A DNA stretch of 64,000 bases from NCBI RefSeq assembly GCF_014204715.1, contig NZ_JACHLY010000001.1:1054001-1118000 (forward strand). Direction: 5' to 3'. Each line of letters opens with the position of its first letter. Position 1 is the stretch's first letter. The notes below the pieces were generated by a model that did not search any database, was not told the DNA's origin, and saw nothing but the letters and a program-made list of their open reading frames with translations. The position numbers and the translations under genes were made by a program. The DNA comes from Streptomonospora salina. Its GTDB lineage: Bacteria; Actinomycetota; Actinomycetes; Streptosporangiales; Streptosporangiaceae. Shown here piece by piece: positions 52,640 through 61,708 of this stretch.

Positions 52640-52664
52640 GTCAACAACCTCCCACCCCGCAACA
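52640..52664. repeat. Terminal inverted repeat, right end of the IS
   Basis: Read inward on the minus strand it starts TGTTGCGGGGTG and ends GTTGTTGAC; 16 of 25 positions equal the left end. Confidence 0.65.
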
Positions 52665-52670
52665 GCTAGT
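52665..52670. repeat. Target site duplication, right copy
   Basis: GCTAGT, identical to 51540-51545. Confidence 0.75.
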
Positions 52671-52782
52671 CGCCGTAGTGCGCAGGGCCGCCGGGCCCCA
52701 GAAAGAAGCGGAGCGAACTCCGCCGATGCGCGGCTCCGAGAATGGGCTGACCCCGCCCTGAAGTACGGGGCCTACGCTCAAG
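52671..52782 (+). other. Possible right-end remnant of a TnpB-type (IS200/IS605) element
   Basis: Not part of the hydratase gene. It contains a perfect hairpin GCGGAG-CGAA-CTCCGC (52708-52723). A CCCCG-CCCTGAAGTA-CGGGG stem-loop (52751-52770) follows, and soon after it CTCAAG. Such a GC stem with a CTGAAG loop followed by TCAA recalls the 3' ends of TnpB elements. Joined to 51505-51539 across the IS it encodes GHSAGDRSLNSWLVAVVRR and a short tail, similar in style to TnpB C-termini. This is recognition by eye only. Confidence 0.3.
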
Positions 52783-53037
52783 AACTCGGCCAACCGGGCG
52801 GTTCCCGACGCGGAGCTGGAGTCGGCGTCGCTGGATCTGCTGAAGCGCGCCACACGCGGAGCGCCGCGCAGCAGCGCACTGGGAAAACAGACCCTCTACG
52901 CCCAGTTCGACCGGCCCGAGCACGACGCCTACGGCCACGCCGTGGAGGTCATGGCGGCCGGCAGCCAGACGCCGGAAGCCCGCGAAGGCATCGCCGCGTT
53001 CCTGGAAAAGCGCACACCGGAGTGGCCCACCCGGTGA
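52783..53037 (+). pseudogene. Enoyl-CoA hydratase/isomerase, 3' fragment
   Basis: 84 codons in phase with the 5' fragment: ANRAVPDAELESASLDLLKR, GAPRSSALGKQTLYAQFDRP, AVEVMAAGSQTPEAREGIAA and FLEKRTPEWP then stop. This is the typical C-terminus of crotonase-family proteins, including the terminal F-x-E-K-R motif. No start or ribosome binding site precedes it, so it is not expected to be made. Confidence 0.8.
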
Positions 53038-53053
53038 CCCGGCCGTCCCCGGC

Positions 53054-53070
53054 ACGGGGATTCCCCGTGG
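53054..53070. terminator. Hairpin between the hydratase remnant and the DUF418 gene
   Basis: Perfect 7-bp stem CACGGGG / CCCCGTG with an ATT loop in a convergent gap of 68 nt. Confidence 0.5.
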
Positions 53071-53105
53071 ATTCGGACCCCGCTGAACAGGTGCGGCGCG
53101 GCCGC

Positions 53106-54380
53106 TCAGCCGCCGGGGCGCCGCCCCGTGCCGTCCGCACCCGGCGGCCCGGCGGCGACGGTCAGCTCGGCGACCGCGTCGCCCGCCGCCCCCAGCGCCC
53201 GCTCCAGCGGCCCCCGTCCCAGGAACATGCGCCACAGGGTGGCCGCGACCAGCGCACCGGCCACGAACGCCTCCACCCGGAACGGCGCCGCGCCGGTCAA
53301 GGAGTACCCCAGCGCGGCGATGACCAGGATGTGGCCGGCGTAGACGGTCAGCGCCATGGATCCGGCCGCGGCCAGCGGATACAGCGGCGCGGCCGCGATG
53401 TCGGCCGCGGCCATGCAGGCCACCAGCACCAGCAGCGCGGTGCCCACGGCTCCGGCGATCTCGAAGCCGGTGCCGCTGTGCGGGGTGGCCACCGCCAGGT
53501 ACCAGAGGGTATCGGTGGGCACCTGGCCGTGCAGGTCGTTCAGCTCGGCGGCGACGTCGGCGCGCAACGACCCCAGAAGTGCCGGATCGACGGAGGAGAC
53601 ATCGACCTCCGAGCCCACCCGGGCCCCCACCAGCCGGTCGATGCCGCCCAGCGGGTACAGCAGCAGCCGGGACCCTCCGTAGCCCAGCAGCACGAGCCCG
53701 GCCCCGCCCGCCGCCAGGGCGGCACGGACGCGCGGCGCCGCGAGGTCGAGCCGCCCCACCGCCATACCGGCGACGACGAAGGCCATGAACGCGGCGGCGG
53801 GGTAGTAGCCGGTCAGCAGGAAGTCGCCGATGCCGCCGATGGAGCCCGCGCGGGGCGCGGGTTCGCCCATCAGATCGCGGATCGCGTACGAGGCCGCCGG
53901 GCCCGCCACGGCCACGGCGGCGGCGACGGCGCCCAGCGCGGGGGCGCGCAACCGCACCAGGGGCAGCGCGAGCAGGAAGAACCCGCCGTAGTAGGTGAGG
54001 ATGACGGCGACCGGCGCGCCCGTCAGGTCCAGCAGGACGCCGAGCAGCGCCAATACCAGGGCGCGGACCAGGATGCGGGCGCGCGCACGCTGCAGGTCCA
54101 TGCCGTCCGCCGGCCGGGTGCGACCGGTCATCAGCGCCAGCGAGACACCGGCCAGGAAGGCGAACAGCGCAGAGGAGCGGCCCCGGGCGAGCTGGTGCAG
54201 GGTCTCGGAGGCGGACTCGCCGAAGGCGTCACCGCCGAAGACGCCGATGGACCCGACACCGAGGTGGACGGCGAACATGCCGAACACCGCGAGCGCGCGG
54301 GCCACGTCGATGCCGACGATCCGCCCGCCCCGGGCGTCGGGCGAGCTGTGGACCCCGGGCCGGGGAATCTGCTGCGACAC
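53106..54380 (-). CDS. DUF418/HGSNAT-like multipass membrane protein
   Basis: 424 residues, about ten helices. The N-terminal RIVGIDVARALAVFGMFAVH and ARGRSSALFAFLAGVSLALM match the heparan-alpha-glucosaminide acetyltransferase (DUF1624) type. The C-terminal part (ALTVYAGHILVIAALGYSL) matches DUF418. Many actinomycete homologues exist and none has a proven role; acyl transfer across the membrane is a guess. GTG 54380 has no ribosome binding site but TAGTCT 7 nt before it. Confidence 0.8.
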   Translation of the reverse strand: MSQQIPRPGVHSSPDARGGRIVGIDVARALAVFGMFAVHLGVGSIGVFGGDAFGESASETLHQLARGRSSALFAFLAGVSLALMTGRTRPADGMDLQRARARILVRALVLALLGVLLDLTGAPVAVILTYYGGFFLLALPLVRLRAPALGAVAAAVAVAGPAASYAIRDLMGEPAPRAGSIGGIGDFLLTGYYPAAAFMAFVVAGMAVGRLDLAAPRVRAALAAGGAGLVLLGYGGSRLLLYPLGGIDRLVGARVGSEVDVSSVDPALLGSLRADVAAELNDLHGQVPTDTLWYLAVATPHSGTGFEIAGAVGTALLVLVACMAAADIAAAPLYPLAAAGSMALTVYAGHILVIAALGYSLTGAAPFRVEAFVAGALVAATLWRMFLGRGPLERALGAAGDAVAELTVAAGPPGADGTGRRPGG

Positions 54381-54387
54381 GGGGTCC

Positions 54388-54393
54388 AGACTA
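54388..54393 (-). promoter_or_regulatory. Candidate leaderless -10 element
   Basis: TAGTCT (TANNNT) on the minus strand, 7 nt before the GTG start of the DUF418 gene. Confidence 0.4.
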
Positions 54394-54483
54394 GGCGGGT
54401 TGCCGCGTGTTCGTTCCTTCGTGGGCGTGCGCCCCGGTCCCCGGCCCCGCGGATCCGAGGGCCGGGGCGCGCGCCGCCGCAGG

Positions 54484-56454
54484 TCAGGCGCCGTCGGAGC
54501 GCTCGTCGGCCAACCGGGTGAAGAAGTCCAGGGCCGCGGGATCGGCCAGGGAGTCGCGGCTGGCGACCCGCTCGGCCGGCTCGCCCGCCAGAATGCGCTT
54601 GACCGGAACTTCCAGGATCTTTCCGGAGAGGGTGCGCGGCACCTGCCCGACGGCGCGCACGGCGTCGGGGACGTGGCGGGGTGAGCAGTCCTCGCGGATG
54701 CGGCGGGCCAGGCGGCGGGTCAGGTCGTCGTCGAGGGCGGCGCCCTCGCGCACGACCACGAACAGCTCGATGCGGGAACCGCCGTCGCCGTGGGGCACGT
54801 CGACGACGAGGGCGTCGGTGACCTCCTCCAGCGCCAGCACCGCGCGGTAGATCTCGCTGGTGCCCATGCGGATGCCGCCGCGGTTGATGGTCGAGTCGGA
54901 GCGCCCGTAGATGACGGCGGTGCCGCGCTCGGTGATCTCGATCCAGTCGCCGTGGCGCCACACGCCGGGATAGGTGGAGAAGTAGCTGTCGCGCAGCCGC
55001 TCGCCGTCGGGGTCGTTCCAGAAGTAGATCGGCATGGACGGGGCCGGCCGGGTCACGACCAGTTCGCCGACCTCGCCGATCAGCTCGTTGCCGTCGGGGT
55101 CCCAGGCGGCCACGGCCATGCCCAGGGAGCGGGCCTGGATCTCGCCCTCGTAGACGGGCAGGGTGGGCACGCCGCCGACCAGGCAGCTGCAGACGTCGGT
55201 GCCGCCGCTGGTGGAGAACAGCCACAGGTCGCGGCCGAGTTCGCTGTAGCACCACTCGAAGCCCTCGGGACTGAGCGGTGAGCCGGTGGAGCCGACCGCG
55301 TGCAACCGGGACAGGTCGCGCCCGTCGGCGGGGTGGACGCCCTCCTTCATGCAGGAGGACAGGAATCCGGCGCTGGTGCCGAAGACCGTGACCCCGCCGC
55401 GTTCGGCGAGGTCCCACAGCGCCCCCAGATCGGGCTCGGCGGGGCTGCCGTCGTAGAGGACGATCGAGGCGTCGGTCAGCAGCACGCTGACCAAGAAGTT
55501 CCACATCATCCAGCCGGTGGTGGTGTACCAGAACACGCGGTCGCCGGCCTGGGCGTCCAGATGGAGGTTCAGGTTCTTGAGCTGTTCCAGCAGGATGCCG
55601 CCGTGCCCGTGGACGATGGGCTTGGGCAGGCCGGTGGTGCCCGAGGAGTACAGCACCCACAGCGGGTGGTCGAAAGGCAGCTCGGCGAAGGCGAGCTCGG
55701 CGCCGGCGCCGGCCGACTCCAGTTCTTCCCAGGACAGGGCGCCGTCGACGGGCGTGTCGCGCAGGTGGTTCAGCACGACGGTGTGCTCGACGGTGGGCAG
55801 TCGCTCGCGCAGTTCGGCGATGGTCCCGGCGCGGTCGAAGTCCTTGCCGCCGTAGCGGTAGCCGTCGACGGCCAGCAGCACCTTCGGTTCGATCTGGGCG
55901 AAGCGGTCGACGACGCTGCGCACGCCGAAGTCGGGCGAGCAGGAGGACCACACGGCGCCGATGGAGGCGCAGGCGTAGAAGGCGGCCGCGGTCTCGGCGG
56001 TGTTGGGGAGGTAGGCCGCGACGCGGTCGCCGGGTCCGACACCGAGGTGACGCAGGCCCCGGGCGATGGCCGCGGTGCGTTCACGCAGCTCACCCCAGGT
56101 CCACTCGCCCATCATGCGCAGCTCCGATGCGTGGCGGATGGCCACGGCGTCATCGTCGCGCCCGGCGAAGATGTGGCGGGCGTAGTTCAGCCGCGCGCCG
56201 GGGAACCAGGAGGCGCCGGGCATGGAGTCGTCGGCGAGCACCCGCTCGTAGGGGGTTTCGGCGGTGACGCCGTAGTACTCCCAGATCGCCGACCAGAAAC
56301 CGCCGAGGTCGGTGACCGACCACCGCCACAGTGCGTCGTAGTCGGCGGCCTCGACACCGCGGTGCTCACGCACCCACCGGGTGAAGGGGGTGATGTTGGC
56401 GCGCTCGCGCCGCTGCTCGTCCGGCTTCCACAGCATCGGGGGCGCTGTCGGCAT
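54484..56454 (-). CDS. Acetoacetate--CoA ligase
   Basis: 656 residues, ANL superfamily. It activates acetoacetate (or a similar short acid) to its CoA ester. AMP-binding core: LWVLYSSGTTGLPKPIVHGH near residue 270, W/YF and GGTDVCSCLVGG, and YGRSDSTINRGGIRMGTSEI with the hinge. The C-terminal lysine motif is VPRTLSGKILEVPVK. The N-terminal WKPDEQRRERANITPFTRW is the acetoacetyl/acetyl-CoA synthetase linker. SD GGAGGAAG. It follows bioD on the same strand after 69 nt; no functional link is evident. Confidence 0.9.
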   Translation of the reverse strand: MPTAPPMLWKPDEQRRERANITPFTRWVREHRGVEAADYDALWRWSVTDLGGFWSAIWEYYGVTAETPYERVLADDSMPGASWFPGARLNYARHIFAGRDDDAVAIRHASELRMMGEWTWGELRERTAAIARGLRHLGVGPGDRVAAYLPNTAETAAAFYACASIGAVWSSCSPDFGVRSVVDRFAQIEPKVLLAVDGYRYGGKDFDRAGTIAELRERLPTVEHTVVLNHLRDTPVDGALSWEELESAGAGAELAFAELPFDHPLWVLYSSGTTGLPKPIVHGHGGILLEQLKNLNLHLDAQAGDRVFWYTTTGWMMWNFLVSVLLTDASIVLYDGSPAEPDLGALWDLAERGGVTVFGTSAGFLSSCMKEGVHPADGRDLSRLHAVGSTGSPLSPEGFEWCYSELGRDLWLFSTSGGTDVCSCLVGGVPTLPVYEGEIQARSLGMAVAAWDPDGNELIGEVGELVVTRPAPSMPIYFWNDPDGERLRDSYFSTYPGVWRHGDWIEITERGTAVIYGRSDSTINRGGIRMGTSEIYRAVLALEEVTDALVVDVPHGDGGSRIELFVVVREGAALDDDLTRRLARRIREDCSPRHVPDAVRAVGQVPRTLSGKILEVPVKRILAGEPAERVASRDSLADPAALDFFTRLADERSDGA

Positions 56455-56523
56455 GTCCGGCTTCCTCCTTCGTGGTGCGCGCCGGAGCGCGGGCTCCGGC
56501 CCGGCTGGTGTGACGCCCCTCAT

Positions 56524-57243
56524 CTAACAACAGACGCCGCAGGTGACACGCGGGCGGGGCGGCGGCGGGTCCCCGCATTCGCCGCCCGCCGCGGGGGTGA
56601 GTGCCGACGCCGCCGCGGCGGCGAACGCGCGGGGGCACAGCGCGGCCGCGCCTTCGGGCAGCGCCCCCAGCAGCGGCAGCCCCGAGACGTCGGCGATGTC
56701 GGCGAGGTTGCAGCGGGCGGCCGGGTCGGGGCGGGCGGGCCATCTGCCGATGACGGTGCCCGTGCAGCGCAGACCGCGGGCGGCGATCGCTTCGGCGGCC
56801 AGGGCGGTGTCGTTGAGGGTTCCCAGGCCGGCGCGGGCGACCAGCAGCAGCGGGGCGTCCAGCTCGGCGGCGACGTCGGCGAGCGTGTCGCCGCCGGCGT
56901 GCAGGCGCACGAGCAGGCCGCCGGCGCCCTCGACGAGCACGAGGCCGTGGTCGCGAGCCAGGGCGCGGGCGGCGCGGGCGGTGCCGGCGGCGCCGACGCC
57001 CGGCCGGCCCGCCCGCGCCGCGGCCGTGGCGGGTGCGAGGGGGTCGGGGTAGCGCTCCAGTTCGCACACGGCCGTGCCGGGGACCAGGCGGGCGACGGTG
57101 TCGGCGTCGCCGTCCTCGCCGGGCACCACCCCGGTCTGGGCGGGTTTGAGCATTGCCGCCCGGCCGGGGTGCAGCGCGGCCAGCGCGGCGGTGACCACGG
57201 TCTTTCCGACGCCGGTTCCGGTACCGGCCACGACGAGGATCAC
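56524..57243 (-). CDS. bioD: Dethiobiotin synthetase
   Basis: ATP-dependent ureido ring closure of 7,8-diaminopelargonate. P-loop [17 protein letters not shown] near residue 6; substrate lysine in [18 protein letters not shown]; second loop [14 protein letters not shown]. 239 residues with an unusual Pro/Arg-rich tail ending CGVCC. GTG 57243 overlaps the bioA stop (GTGA). Confidence 0.92.
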   Translation of the reverse strand: MILVVAGTGTGVGKTVVTAALAALHPGRAAMLKPAQTGVVPGEDGDADTVARLVPGTAVCELERYPDPLAPATAAARAGRPGVGAAGTARAARALARDHGLVLVEGAGGLLVRLHAGGDTLADVAAELDAPLLLVARAGLGTLNDTALAAEAIAARGLRCTGTVIGRWPARPDPAARCNLADIADVSGLPLLGALPEGAAALCPRAFAAAAASALTPAAGGECGDPPPPRPRVTCGVCC

Positions 57244-58619
57244 GTCCGCCCCCCGGCCAGGCTCGCGCGGGCGGCGGCGAGCACGCCCGCGGTGATCCGG
57301 GCGGTGTCGTCGCTGCTGCAGACGTAGGGCGGCATGGTGTAGATCAGGTCGCCGAAGGGACGCAGCCAGACTCCGGCGTCGAGCGCCGCGGCGGTGGCGG
57401 CTGCGGTGTCGACGGGCCGGTCGAGCTCGACGACGCCGATCGCGCCGAGCACACGCACGCCGGCGACGCCCGGCAGCTCGCGGGCGGGAGCGAGGCCGTC
57501 GGCGAGTTCGCCGGAGATGCGGGCGACCCGCCCGCGCCAGTCGCCGTCGGCGAGCAGCCCGACGGAGGCGGCCGCCACCGCGCACGCCAGGGGGTTGGCC
57601 ATGAAGGTGGGGCCGTGGGCGAGGACGGGGACCTCGCCCCGGGCGATGCCCTGGGCGAGGCCGGCGGTGCACAGCGTGGCGGCCAGGGTCATGTACCCCC
57701 CGGTCAGCGCTTTGCCCAGGCACAGTACGTCGGGGACGACGCCGGCGTGGTCGGCGGCGAACAGTTCGCCGGTGCGGCCCAATCCGGTCGCGATCTCGTC
57801 GAAGACCAGCAGGACGCCGTGCCGTTCGGTGATGCGGCGCAGGTCGGCGAGGTAGGCGGGGTTGTGGAAGCGCATGCCGCCGGCGCCCTGCACGACGGGT
57901 TCGACGATGACGGCGGCGAGCTCGTCGGCGTGGTCGGCGATCAGCGCCTCCAGCCGGGCGGTGTAGCCGGGGTCGGGTGCGGTGCCGAAGCCGTCGGGCG
58001 GGCGTTCGGCGAAAACCTGGCGGGGCAGCACGTCGCCCCACAGGGTGTGCATGCCGCCGTCGGGGTCGCACACCGACATGGCGTGGAAGGTGTCGCCGTG
58101 GTACCCGCCGCGCCAGGTGAGCACGCGCCGCTTCTCCGGTCGGCCCGCCGACCGCTGGTACTGCAGGCACATCTTCAGTGCCACCTCCACCGACACCGAA
58201 CCGGAGTCGGCGAGGAAGACGTGGCGCAGCGGTTCAGGCGTGATCCCGACCAGCGCCGCGGCGAGGCGGGCGGCGGGCTCGTGGGTGAGCCCGCCGAACA
58301 TGACGTGGCTGAAGGCCGCGGTCTGGGTGCGCACCGCCTCGTCCAGGACGGGGTGGGCGTAGCCGTGGATCGCCGACCACCAGGACGACATGGCGTCGAC
58401 GGCGTCGTACTCGGCGCCGGTCCGGGAGTCGGCCAGGCGCAGCCGGGTGCCGGCGGCGTCCAGCACGACGCGGGGCGTCTCGGCCGGGTCGATCGCGGAG
58501 TAGGGGTGCCACAGGTGCGCGCGGTCGACGCGTCCGATCCAGTCGACTCCGGTGCCGGGTTCGGGCACCGGAGCCGGTTGCGGGGCCGGGGGTCCGGGGG
58601 GCGGGCTGCGGTCGGTCAT
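57240..58619 (-). CDS. bioA: Adenosylmethionine-8-amino-7-oxononanoate aminotransferase
   Basis: PLP aminotransferase class III, 459 residues. It makes 7,8-diaminopelargonate from KAPA using SAM as amino donor. [10 protein letters not shown] near residue 36, [68 protein letters not shown], and the PLP lysine in [15 protein letters not shown] are all conserved. ATG 58619 has no ribosome binding site or obvious -10. The 275-nt divergent gap to bioF presumably carries both promoters; I saw no BioQ- or BirA-type palindrome. Confidence 0.93.
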   Translation of the reverse strand: MTDRSPPPGPPAPQPAPVPEPGTGVDWIGRVDRAHLWHPYSAIDPAETPRVVLDAAGTRLRLADSRTGAEYDAVDAMSSWWSAIHGYAHPVLDEAVRTQTAAFSHVMFGGLTHEPAARLAAALVGITPEPLRHVFLADSGSVSVEVALKMCLQYQRSAGRPEKRRVLTWRGGYHGDTFHAMSVCDPDGGMHTLWGDVLPRQVFAERPPDGFGTAPDPGYTARLEALIADHADELAAVIVEPVVQGAGGMRFHNPAYLADLRRITERHGVLLVFDEIATGLGRTGELFAADHAGVVPDVLCLGKALTGGYMTLAATLCTAGLAQGIARGEVPVLAHGPTFMANPLACAVAAASVGLLADGDWRGRVARISGELADGLAPARELPGVAGVRVLGAIGVVELDRPVDTAAATAAALDAGVWLRPFGDLIYTMPPYVCSSDDTARITAGVLAAARASLAGGRT

Positions 58620-58894
58620 AGTCGGCGATGGTGCCGGGGACCCGCGGCGCGGCGGAAGGCGGATCGGTCCAGATTCCGGCGGCGGTTCTTTGTCGTTTTC
58701 CGCAGGTGACCACGGTGGCGCGTGCGTGTGACGGTGGCGTGGGCCCTCACACGGGCGGCCCGGCAGCCGGCCGGGCCGGTGCGGGCAGGAGGCGCGCCTG
58801 CCGCACAGGGCCGGAATCTGCGCAGCCCGGCCGCCGCGCCGACGGTGCCGCGGCAGCCGGGCGTGCGCGAGCGGGAATCCACAGCGAGGACGGC

Positions 58895-60097
58895 ATGGGC
58901 GAGCACGACCCTTTCGCGCGGCTCCGCGCGGCGGCCGGCGAACGCGCCGCCGCGGGCCTGACACGGCGGCTGCGCCCCCGCGGTCCGCGGTCAGCGCCGC
59001 AGGCGGTGGATCTGGCCGGCAACGACTACCTCGGCTTCGCGGGCCACCCTGCGGTGGCCGAGGCCGCGGCCGCGGCTGCACGGCGCTGGGGCGCGGGCGC
59101 GACCGGGTCGCGCCTGGTCACCGGCGACACGCTGCTGCACCGCGAGCTGGAGGAGGAGCTGGCCGACTTCTGCGGTACCGAGTCCGCCCTGGTGTTCTCC
59201 TCGGGCTACACCGCCAACCTGGGCGTGGTCGCCGCGCTCGCCGACGGCTCGGCGGCGCTGGTGTGCGACCGCCGCAACCACGCCTCCCTCATCGACGCGG
59301 CGCGCCTGGCCAAGGCAAGCGGCGCACAGGTGCTGCTGTTCGACCACGCCGACACCGCCATGGCCGGGGCCGCCCTGTCCGGGGCCGCGCGTGAGCACCG
59401 GATCCTGCTCAGCGACACGGTGTTCTCGGTGGACGGCGACCTGGCCGACACCGCCGCACTGGCCCGGGTCTGCGCCGAGCACGGCGCCGCGCTGCTGGTC
59501 GACGACGCCCACGGCCTCGGTGTGGTGGGCGAAGGCGGCACGGGTGCGTTGACTGCGGCCGGCCTGGGCGGGGCTCCGGGGACGGCCGCGACGGTGACGC
59601 TGTCGAAGGCGCTGGGCGCCCAGGGCGGGGCGGTGCTGGGTCCGCAGCCGCTGATCCGCCACCTCGTCGAGACCGCGCGCACGTTCATCTTCGACACCGG
59701 GTTGGCGCCGCCCGCCGCCGGGGCGGCGCTGGAGGCGCTGCGGCTGCTGCGCGCCGAACCCGACCGGCCCCGCCGACTGCGCGCCCTGGCGCGGCGGATC
59801 TCGGCGGAGCTGTCGGGAGCCGGGTTGGCGGCGACCGCCCCGGACGCGGCGGTGGTGTCGGTCCTGGCGGACTCGCGCCGGCAGGCGGTCGCCTGGGCCG
59901 AGGCCTGCCGCGCCGCGGGGGTGGCCGTGGGGTGCTTCCGGCCGCCGTCGGTGCCCGACGGCCGGTCGCGGCTGCGGCTGACGGTGCGCGCCGATCTCAC
60001 CGACGCGCAGGTGGACCGGGCGCTGCAGACCGTCGTCGATTCCCGGCCCCGCGGTCCGGGCGGACCGGACCTGCCGAGAGCGGACCGCTCCGGGTAG
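58895..60097 (+). CDS. bioF: 8-amino-7-oxononanoate synthase
   Basis: PLP enzyme condensing pimeloyl thioester with alanine, 400 residues. Family features: [73 protein letters not shown] and the PLP lysine in [15 protein letters not shown] 58895 follows GAGGA. Divergent from bioA-bioD. bioB is not in the window. Confidence 0.93.
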   Translation: MGEHDPFARLRAAAGERAAAGLTRRLRPRGPRSAPQAVDLAGNDYLGFAGHPAVAEAAAAAARRWGAGATGSRLVTGDTLLHRELEEELADFCGTESALVFSSGYTANLGVVAALADGSAALVCDRRNHASLIDAARLAKASGAQVLLFDHADTAMAGAALSGAAREHRILLSDTVFSVDGDLADTAALARVCAEHGAALLVDDAHGLGVVGEGGTGALTAAGLGGAPGTAATVTLSKALGAQGGAVLGPQPLIRHLVETARTFIFDTGLAPPAAGAALEALRLLRAEPDRPRRLRALARRISAELSGAGLAATAPDAAVVSVLADSRRQAVAWAEACRAAGVAVGCFRPPSVPDGRSRLRLTVRADLTDAQVDRALQTVVDSRPRGPGGPDLPRADRSG

Positions 60098-60470
60098 CCT
60101 TCGTGCTGTGGACAGCGGGCCGCCGCGCCGAGCGCCCAGTGCCGGGGGCCGGGCGGCCGCGGACACGCTGGGAACGGAAGGCAGAGCAAGCGGTGCGGAT
60201 CCCCGAATCGACGTCCTCCCCACGGCTGAAGCCGGGGGATTCCAACCGGCGCGTGCACCGACCGGATCGGTGCTGCCTCGCGGGTTCCCGCCGGTTCCCG
60301 CTTCACAAACCGGCCGACGCACGACGTCTCCGCAGGCGGACACGGCATGGACCGCCGCGTTTCGCCGCTACGCGACCGCACGCCCGACTCCGCGGAGAAG
60401 CCCCGAAGCTCGGCTGCCGCAACACGCTCCGCCGCACCGGAAACACGTACGGTACCACGGAAAGTGATCG
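60098..60470. other. Gene-free spacer with a TnpB-element-like hairpin
   Basis: 373 nt between bioF and the lipase. At 60217-60239 there is a stem TCCCC-(A)-CGGC / GCCG-GGGGA with a TGAA loop, preceded by CGTCC and followed by TTCC. This matches the GC hairpin commonly found at the ends of IS200/IS605 TnpB elements in actinomycetes. No tnpA or tnpB is present, so it would be a solo relic. The rest shows no convincing gene; a weak promoter for the lipase may lie near 60440-60465. Confidence 0.35.
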
Positions 60471-61631
60471 ATGCGACGCACGCGGCTGACCCCATGGCTG
60501 AACCCTGGGAACTGCGCCGCTAGAAAGCCGATCAGCAGGCGGACGTGGATCGCCGGCGCAGGGGCTGCGGCCGTCGTGCTGGTGTGCGTCGCCGCCCTGC
60601 TGGTTCCGGCCACACGCGAAACCCTGCAGGACACCTGGTGTGCGCTCACCGGCCGGGGCTGCTCGCGGCTGGAGGACCCCAGCCGCCGCGACGCCGCCGA
60701 AGGTTCGGGCTGGCGCCGGCAGATCTCCCCCGCCGAGGCGGCGGCCTGGGGCAACTACGTCGCCCTGGGCGACTCCTACTCCTCGGGCGAGGGCGCCGGC
60801 GACTACATCGAGGGGACCGGCGACGAGGACGGCTGCCGCCGCTCGTCCCACGCCTATCCGGAACGTGTGGCCGACACCTTCGACTTCACCGGCGCGCTGG
60901 GCTTCTACGCCTGCAGCCGCCAGCGCGGCGCGTCGATGCTGGAGTCGCTGGAGGAGGCCGACTCGCAGATCGGGCAGGTGCGCCCGCACACGTCCCTGGT
61001 GACCCTCGGCATCGGCGGCAACGACCTCGGGTTCACCAAGGTGCTGCGGGCGTGCATGGTGCGGGTCCCGCTGATGGAGGCGACGGCCTGCCGCGACCAG
61101 GAGGAGGACGTCGCCGCGCGCATGGCCGAGTTCGACTCGACCCTCGACGACATCCTCCGCGAGGTCCGCGACCGCGCCCCGGACGCGCGCATCCTGGTGG
61201 TGGGCTACCCGCGGATCTTCCCTGCCGACCCGTCGGGGATGTACTACACGCTGGCCCCCGGCGACCAGGAATGGCTCAACGAGACGCTGCGGGACTTCAA
61301 CACCCGCGTGCGTGAGAAGGTCGCCGACCTGGACGCCGAAATCGTCGAGGACGCCCAGACCGGCAGCGTCGAGTACGTGCGGATGGCGACGGCGATCGAG
61401 GGCCACGAGGTGGGCACCGACGAGCCGTGGCTCAACGGCGTGCTTCTGGGCGGGTTCGCCGAGGGGGTGGAGGTCGACCACGGGACGTTCCATCCCAACG
61501 CGCGCGGGCACGAGGCGTTCGCCCAGCGCGTCCTGCACCGGCTGAACGCGGGCCCCGACCGCAGGCTCTACGTCGCCGAGCAGACGCTGGACGAGGCCGG
61601 CGCCGAGATACTGGCCGACGAACTGGACTGA
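60471..61631 (+). CDS. SGNH/GDSL-family lipase or esterase, membrane-anchored or secreted
   Basis: 386 residues. Basic N-terminus, then one hydrophobic helix at residues about 25-46 (TWIAGAGAAAVVLVCVAALL), a signal anchor or signal peptide. The SGNH blocks are all present: block I YVALGDSYSSGEGAGDY near residue 95 with the nucleophile, block III TLGIGGNDLGF near 180, and block V HGTFHPNARGHEAFAQ near 340. It resembles actinomycete secreted lipases of the SCO7513 type. GGAAAG stands before ATG 60471. Substrate unknown. Confidence 0.88.
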   Translation: MRRTRLTPWLNPGNCAARKPISRRTWIAGAGAAAVVLVCVAALLVPATRETLQDTWCALTGRGCSRLEDPSRRDAAEGSGWRRQISPAEAAAWGNYVALGDSYSSGEGAGDYIEGTGDEDGCRRSSHAYPERVADTFDFTGALGFYACSRQRGASMLESLEEADSQIGQVRPHTSLVTLGIGGNDLGFTKVLRACMVRVPLMEATACRDQEEDVAARMAEFDSTLDDILREVRDRAPDARILVVGYPRIFPADPSGMYYTLAPGDQEWLNETLRDFNTRVREKVADLDAEIVEDAQTGSVEYVRMATAIEGHEVGTDEPWLNGVLLGGFAEGVEVDHGTFHPNARGHEAFAQRVLHRLNAGPDRRLYVAEQTLDEAGAEILADELD

Positions 61632-61642
61632 CCGCCGCCGGG

Positions 61643-61681
61643 GGCCGGCCCCGCTCCCGGCGCACGGGTACGGGGCCGGCC
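61643..61681. terminator. Bidirectional terminator between lipase and rocD
   Basis: Perfect 11-bp stem GGCCGGCCCCG (61643-61653) / CGGGGCCGGCC (61671-61681) with a 17-nt loop in a convergent gap of 77 nt. Confidence 0.6.
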
Positions 61682-61708
61682 GCCGGGCCGGATCGGGGCC
61701 CACGGGGG

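Larger units (their letters stand above)
51546..52664 (-). mobile_element. Complete IS481-like insertion sequence, 1,119 bp
   Basis: Bounded by imperfect terminal inverted repeats, both beginning TGT (51546-51570 and 52640-52664; 16 of 25 positions match), and flanked by a direct repeat GCTAGT. One transposase gene fills it. The presence of a duplication and an intact ORF suggests recent insertion. It lies inside a broken enoyl-CoA hydratase gene. Confidence 0.85.

Noticed and set aside
56524-60097. Complete biotin operon
   Set aside because: bioF, bioA and bioD are present but bioB and pimelate-supplying genes are not in the window, so it is called only a partial cluster.
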